This document shows positions 62,012-64,000 of a DNA stretch of 64,000 nt, in pieces. The stretch lies in the NCBI GenBank assembly GCA_029215795.1, contig JARDYH010000004.1:214064517-214128516 (forward strand), given 5' to 3'. The notes under the pieces are model-generated. The model did no database searches. It was not told the origin of the DNA and saw nothing but the letters and a program-made list of their open reading frames with translations. How positions within the stretch are numbered: position 1 is the stretch's first letter; the number at the start of each line of letters is the position of its first letter. The position numbers were made by a program, and so were the translations under genes. Source of the stretch: Anniella stebbinsi. Lineage: Eukaryota; Chordata; Lepidosauria; Squamata; Anniellidae.

Positions 62012-64000
62012 TATTTATTTATTTATTTATTTATTACATTTGTATACCGCCCCATAGCCGAAGCTCCCTGGGCGGTTTACATAGGATTAAAAACAATTAA
62101 AAACAATATACAAAAATTAAAACAGCAAAAACATACAACATACACACAATCTATACATTTAAAACCACATCAACACTTCAAAAACTACAAAAACAAAACA
62201 AAACAAACCCAGGCTCCTCAGATATTGCCAAATGCCTGAGAGAAGAGGAAAGTCTTGACCTGGCGCCGAAAACATAACAATGTTGGCGCCAGGCGGGCCT
62301 CGTCGGGGAGATCGTTCCACAATTGGGGAGCTACCACAGAGAAGGCCCTCTTCTCTTGTTGCTGACCTCCGAGCCTCCCTCGGAGGAGGCACTCGGAGGA
62401 GGGCCTTAGATGTTGAACGTAGTGTTCGGGTAGGTTCATGTCGGGTAACGCGTTCCATCAGGTATTGTGGTCCCAAGCCGTGTAAGGCTTTATAGGTTAA
62501 AACCAGCACCTTGAACTGGGTTCGGAAACATACAGGCAGCCAATGCAAGCGGGCCAGAGTAGGTCTTATATGTTCGAACCTACTGGTTCCAGTTATCAAT
62601 CTGGCCGCTGCATTTTGCACAAGCTGCAGCTTCTGAACCACCTTCAAAGGCAGCCCCACGTAGAGTGCATTGCAGTAATCTAACTTGGAGGTTACCAGAG
62701 CATAGACAACTGTAGCCAGGTTATCCCTGTCCAGATAGGGACGTAGCTGGGCCACCAACCGAAGTTGGTAGAAGGCACTCCGTGCCACTGAGGCCACCTG
62801 CACCTCAAGTGACAGAGATGGTTCTAGGAGAACCCCCAAGCTACGAACCTGCTCCTTCAAGGGGAGTGCAACCCCATCCAGAACAGGTTGAACACCCTCC
62901 ATCCGGTCAGCGGAACCACCCACTAACAGCGTCTCAGTCTTGTCTGGATTGAGTTTCAGTTTATTAGCCCTCATCCAGTCCATTGTCGCAGCCAGGCACT
63001 GGTTCAGCACATCCACAGCCTCACCTGATGGAGATGAAAAGGAGAAATAGAGCTGCGTGTCATCAGCGTACTGATGACAACGCACTCCAAAACTCCGGAT
63101 GACTGCACTCAACAGTTTCATGTAGATATTGAACAGCATGGGGGACAAAACTGACCCCTGCGGAACCCCATACTGGAGAATCCACGGGGCCGAGCAATGT
63201 TCCCCAAGCACCACCTTCTGGAGCCGACCCACCAAGTAGGAGCGGAACCACTGCAATGCAGTGCCTCCCACTCCCAACTCAGCCAGTCGTCCCAGAAGGA
63301 TACCATGGTCGATGGTATCGAAAGCCGCTGAGAGATCAAGGAGAATCAATAGAGTCACACTCCCCCTGTCTTTCTCCTGACATAGGTCATCATACAGGGC
63401 GACCAAGGCGGTTTCCGTACCAAAACCAGGCCTGAAACCCGACTGAAATGGATCCAGATAATCAGTCTCATCCAAGAGTGCCTGGAGCTGGCTCGCAACC
63501 ACCCGCTCCAGGACCTTGCCCAGGAATGGAACATTTGCTACTGGCCTGTAGTTATTAAGATTTTCAGGGTCCAGGGAAGATTTCTTTAGGAGTGGTCTCA
63601 CTGCCGCCTCTTTCAGGAGGCCTGGGACCACTCCCTCTTGCAAAGAGGCATTAATCACTTCCCTGGCCCAGCCAGTTGTTCCATCCCTGCTAGCTTTTAT
63701 TAGCCAAGAGGGGCAAGGATCCAATATGGAAGTGGTTGCACGAACCTGTCCAAGCACCTTGTCAACATCCTCGAGCTGCACCAACTGAAACTCATCCAAG
63801 AAAACAGGACAAGCCTGTGCTCTGGATACCTCACTAGATTCATCTGCTATAACACTGGAGTCTAAGTCCTGACGGATGCCAGAGATTTTATTCTGGAAGT
63901 GCCCAGCAAATGTATTACAGCGGGCTTCAGATGGTTCTACCATGTCCTTGGGGCCAGCATGTAAAAGCCCCCGGACAACTCTGAAAAGCTCCGCTGGGCG
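62012..64000 (-). mobile_element. L2-clade LINE, large 3' part, continues beyond the window
   Basis: The 3' end on the minus strand is (AAAT)n at 62012-62036 preceded by 'ggctatggggcggtataca'. The body is the reverse-transcriptase ORF2 (separate entry). The 3' UTR (about 62035-62210) is A-rich with 'gttttaatttttgtatattg'. The 40139 copy is a 5'-truncated relative. The 5' part, with the endonuclease, lies beyond the right edge. Confidence 0.92.
62159..64000 (-). CDS. L2 LINE ORF2, reverse transcriptase part (5' end beyond window, C-terminal frameshift)
   Basis: One open frame runs from the window edge to the stop at 62159. Its first Met in the window is at 63943, but 19 further open codons (RPAELFRVV..GPKD) precede it, so that Met is not the real start. 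Reverse-transcriptase motifs are intact: LDLSAAFDTIDH (motif A), GVPQGSVLSPMLFN (motif B), YADDTQLYF (catalytic YADD), LNPDKTETLLVG, and the L2-type thumb text TSKLDYCNALYVGLP and LHWLPV. The enzyme copies LINE RNA at the target site. Near 62361-62372 the frame leaves the family frame. The conserved end RAFSVVAPQLWNDLP..FRRQVKTFLF is encoded in another minus-strand frame (62218-62439). One small indel therefore replaces the last roughly 45 residues. Confidence 0.9.
   Translation of the reverse strand, partial: RPAELFRVVRGLLHAGPKDMVEPSEARCNTFAGHFQNKISGIRQDLDSSVIADESSEVSRAQACPVFLDEFQLVQLEDVDKVLGQVRATTSILDPCPSWLIKASRDGTTGWAREVINASLQEGVVPGLLKEAAVRPLLKKSSLDPENLNNYRPVANVPFLGKVLERVVASQLQALLDETDYLDPFQSGFRPGFGTETALVALYDDLCQEKDRGSVTLLILLDLSAAFDTIDHGILLGRLAELGVGGTALQWFRSYLVGRLQKVVLGEHCSAPWILQYGVPQGSVLSPMLFNIYMKLLSAVIRSFGVRCHQYADDTQLYFSFSSPSGEAVDVLNQCLAATMDWMRANKLKLNPDKTETLLVGGSADRMEGVQPVLDGVALPLKEQVRSLGVLLEPSLSLEVQVASVARSAFYQLRLVAQLRPYLDRDNLATVVYALVTSKLDYCNALYVGLPLKVVQKLQLVQNAAARLITGTSRFEHIRPTLARLHWLPVCFRTQFKVLVLTYKALHGLGPQYLMERVTRHEPTRTLRSTSKALLRVPPPREARRSATREEGLLCGSSPIVERSPRRGPPGANIVMFSAPGQDFPLLSGIWQYLRSLGLFCFVFVVFEVLMWF

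Overview
This window is vertebrate nuclear DNA, most likely from a squamate reptile (lizard or snake). The evidence is two recognisable exons of one vertebrate gene in a sea of reptile-type repeats. The repeats include tRNA-derived SINEs resembling Sauria SINEs, CR1 LINE 3' ends with octamer tails, L2-clade LINE 3' ends, and many short non-autonomous DNA transposons. No bacterial-type gene organisation is present. Almost all short open frames are chance frames or lie inside repeats.

The only host gene recognised is alpha-synuclein (SNCA), on the + strand. Positions 1-5304 are the end of the large intron before its penultimate coding exon (human exon 5 equivalent, 5305-5394). A 6-kb intron follows (5395-11381). 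The last coding exon (11382-11414) runs into a 3' UTR of about 580 nt (11415 to about 11995), with overlapping poly(A) signals and conserved miR-7 and miR-153 seed matches. The encoded C-terminal tail is two residues longer than the human one and has Pro where human SNCA has Ser129.

From about 12 kb to 64 kb no gene exon was recognised. In other vertebrates this side of SNCA faces a long intergenic interval toward GPRIN3, so intergenic DNA is expected. It is filled with: (i) hAT-like miniature elements whose 8-bp target duplications can be read directly (15851-16165, 28777-29270, 34659-34973, 59777-60093, 10207-10611, 31441-31875); (ii) GC- or CpG-rich miniature elements, some carrying long near-perfect internal palindromes; (iii) families with 'GGCC..TCTACAC' ends; (iv) CR1 fragments in both orientations; (v) L2 fragments, and at the right edge a large L2 copy (62012-64000, minus strand) with an almost unbroken reverse-transcriptase frame; (vi) tRNA- and 5S-derived SINEs; (vii) a solo retroviral-type LTR (49056-49556) with a 4-bp target duplication, nested in an older repeat; (viii) microsatellites. 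Several unrepeated stretches with conserved-looking composition (21.5, 24.6, 27.9, 30.7, 34.3, 43.9, 50.6 and 52.0 kb) are candidate conserved non-coding elements, but this is inference from appearance only.

No novel multi-gene system was found. The most informative structures are the SNCA terminal exons with a 140-bp pyrimidine mirror tract just before the last exon, and the layered transposon nests. One nest (15.8-16.8 kb) records an order of insertion, inverted duplication and second insertion.
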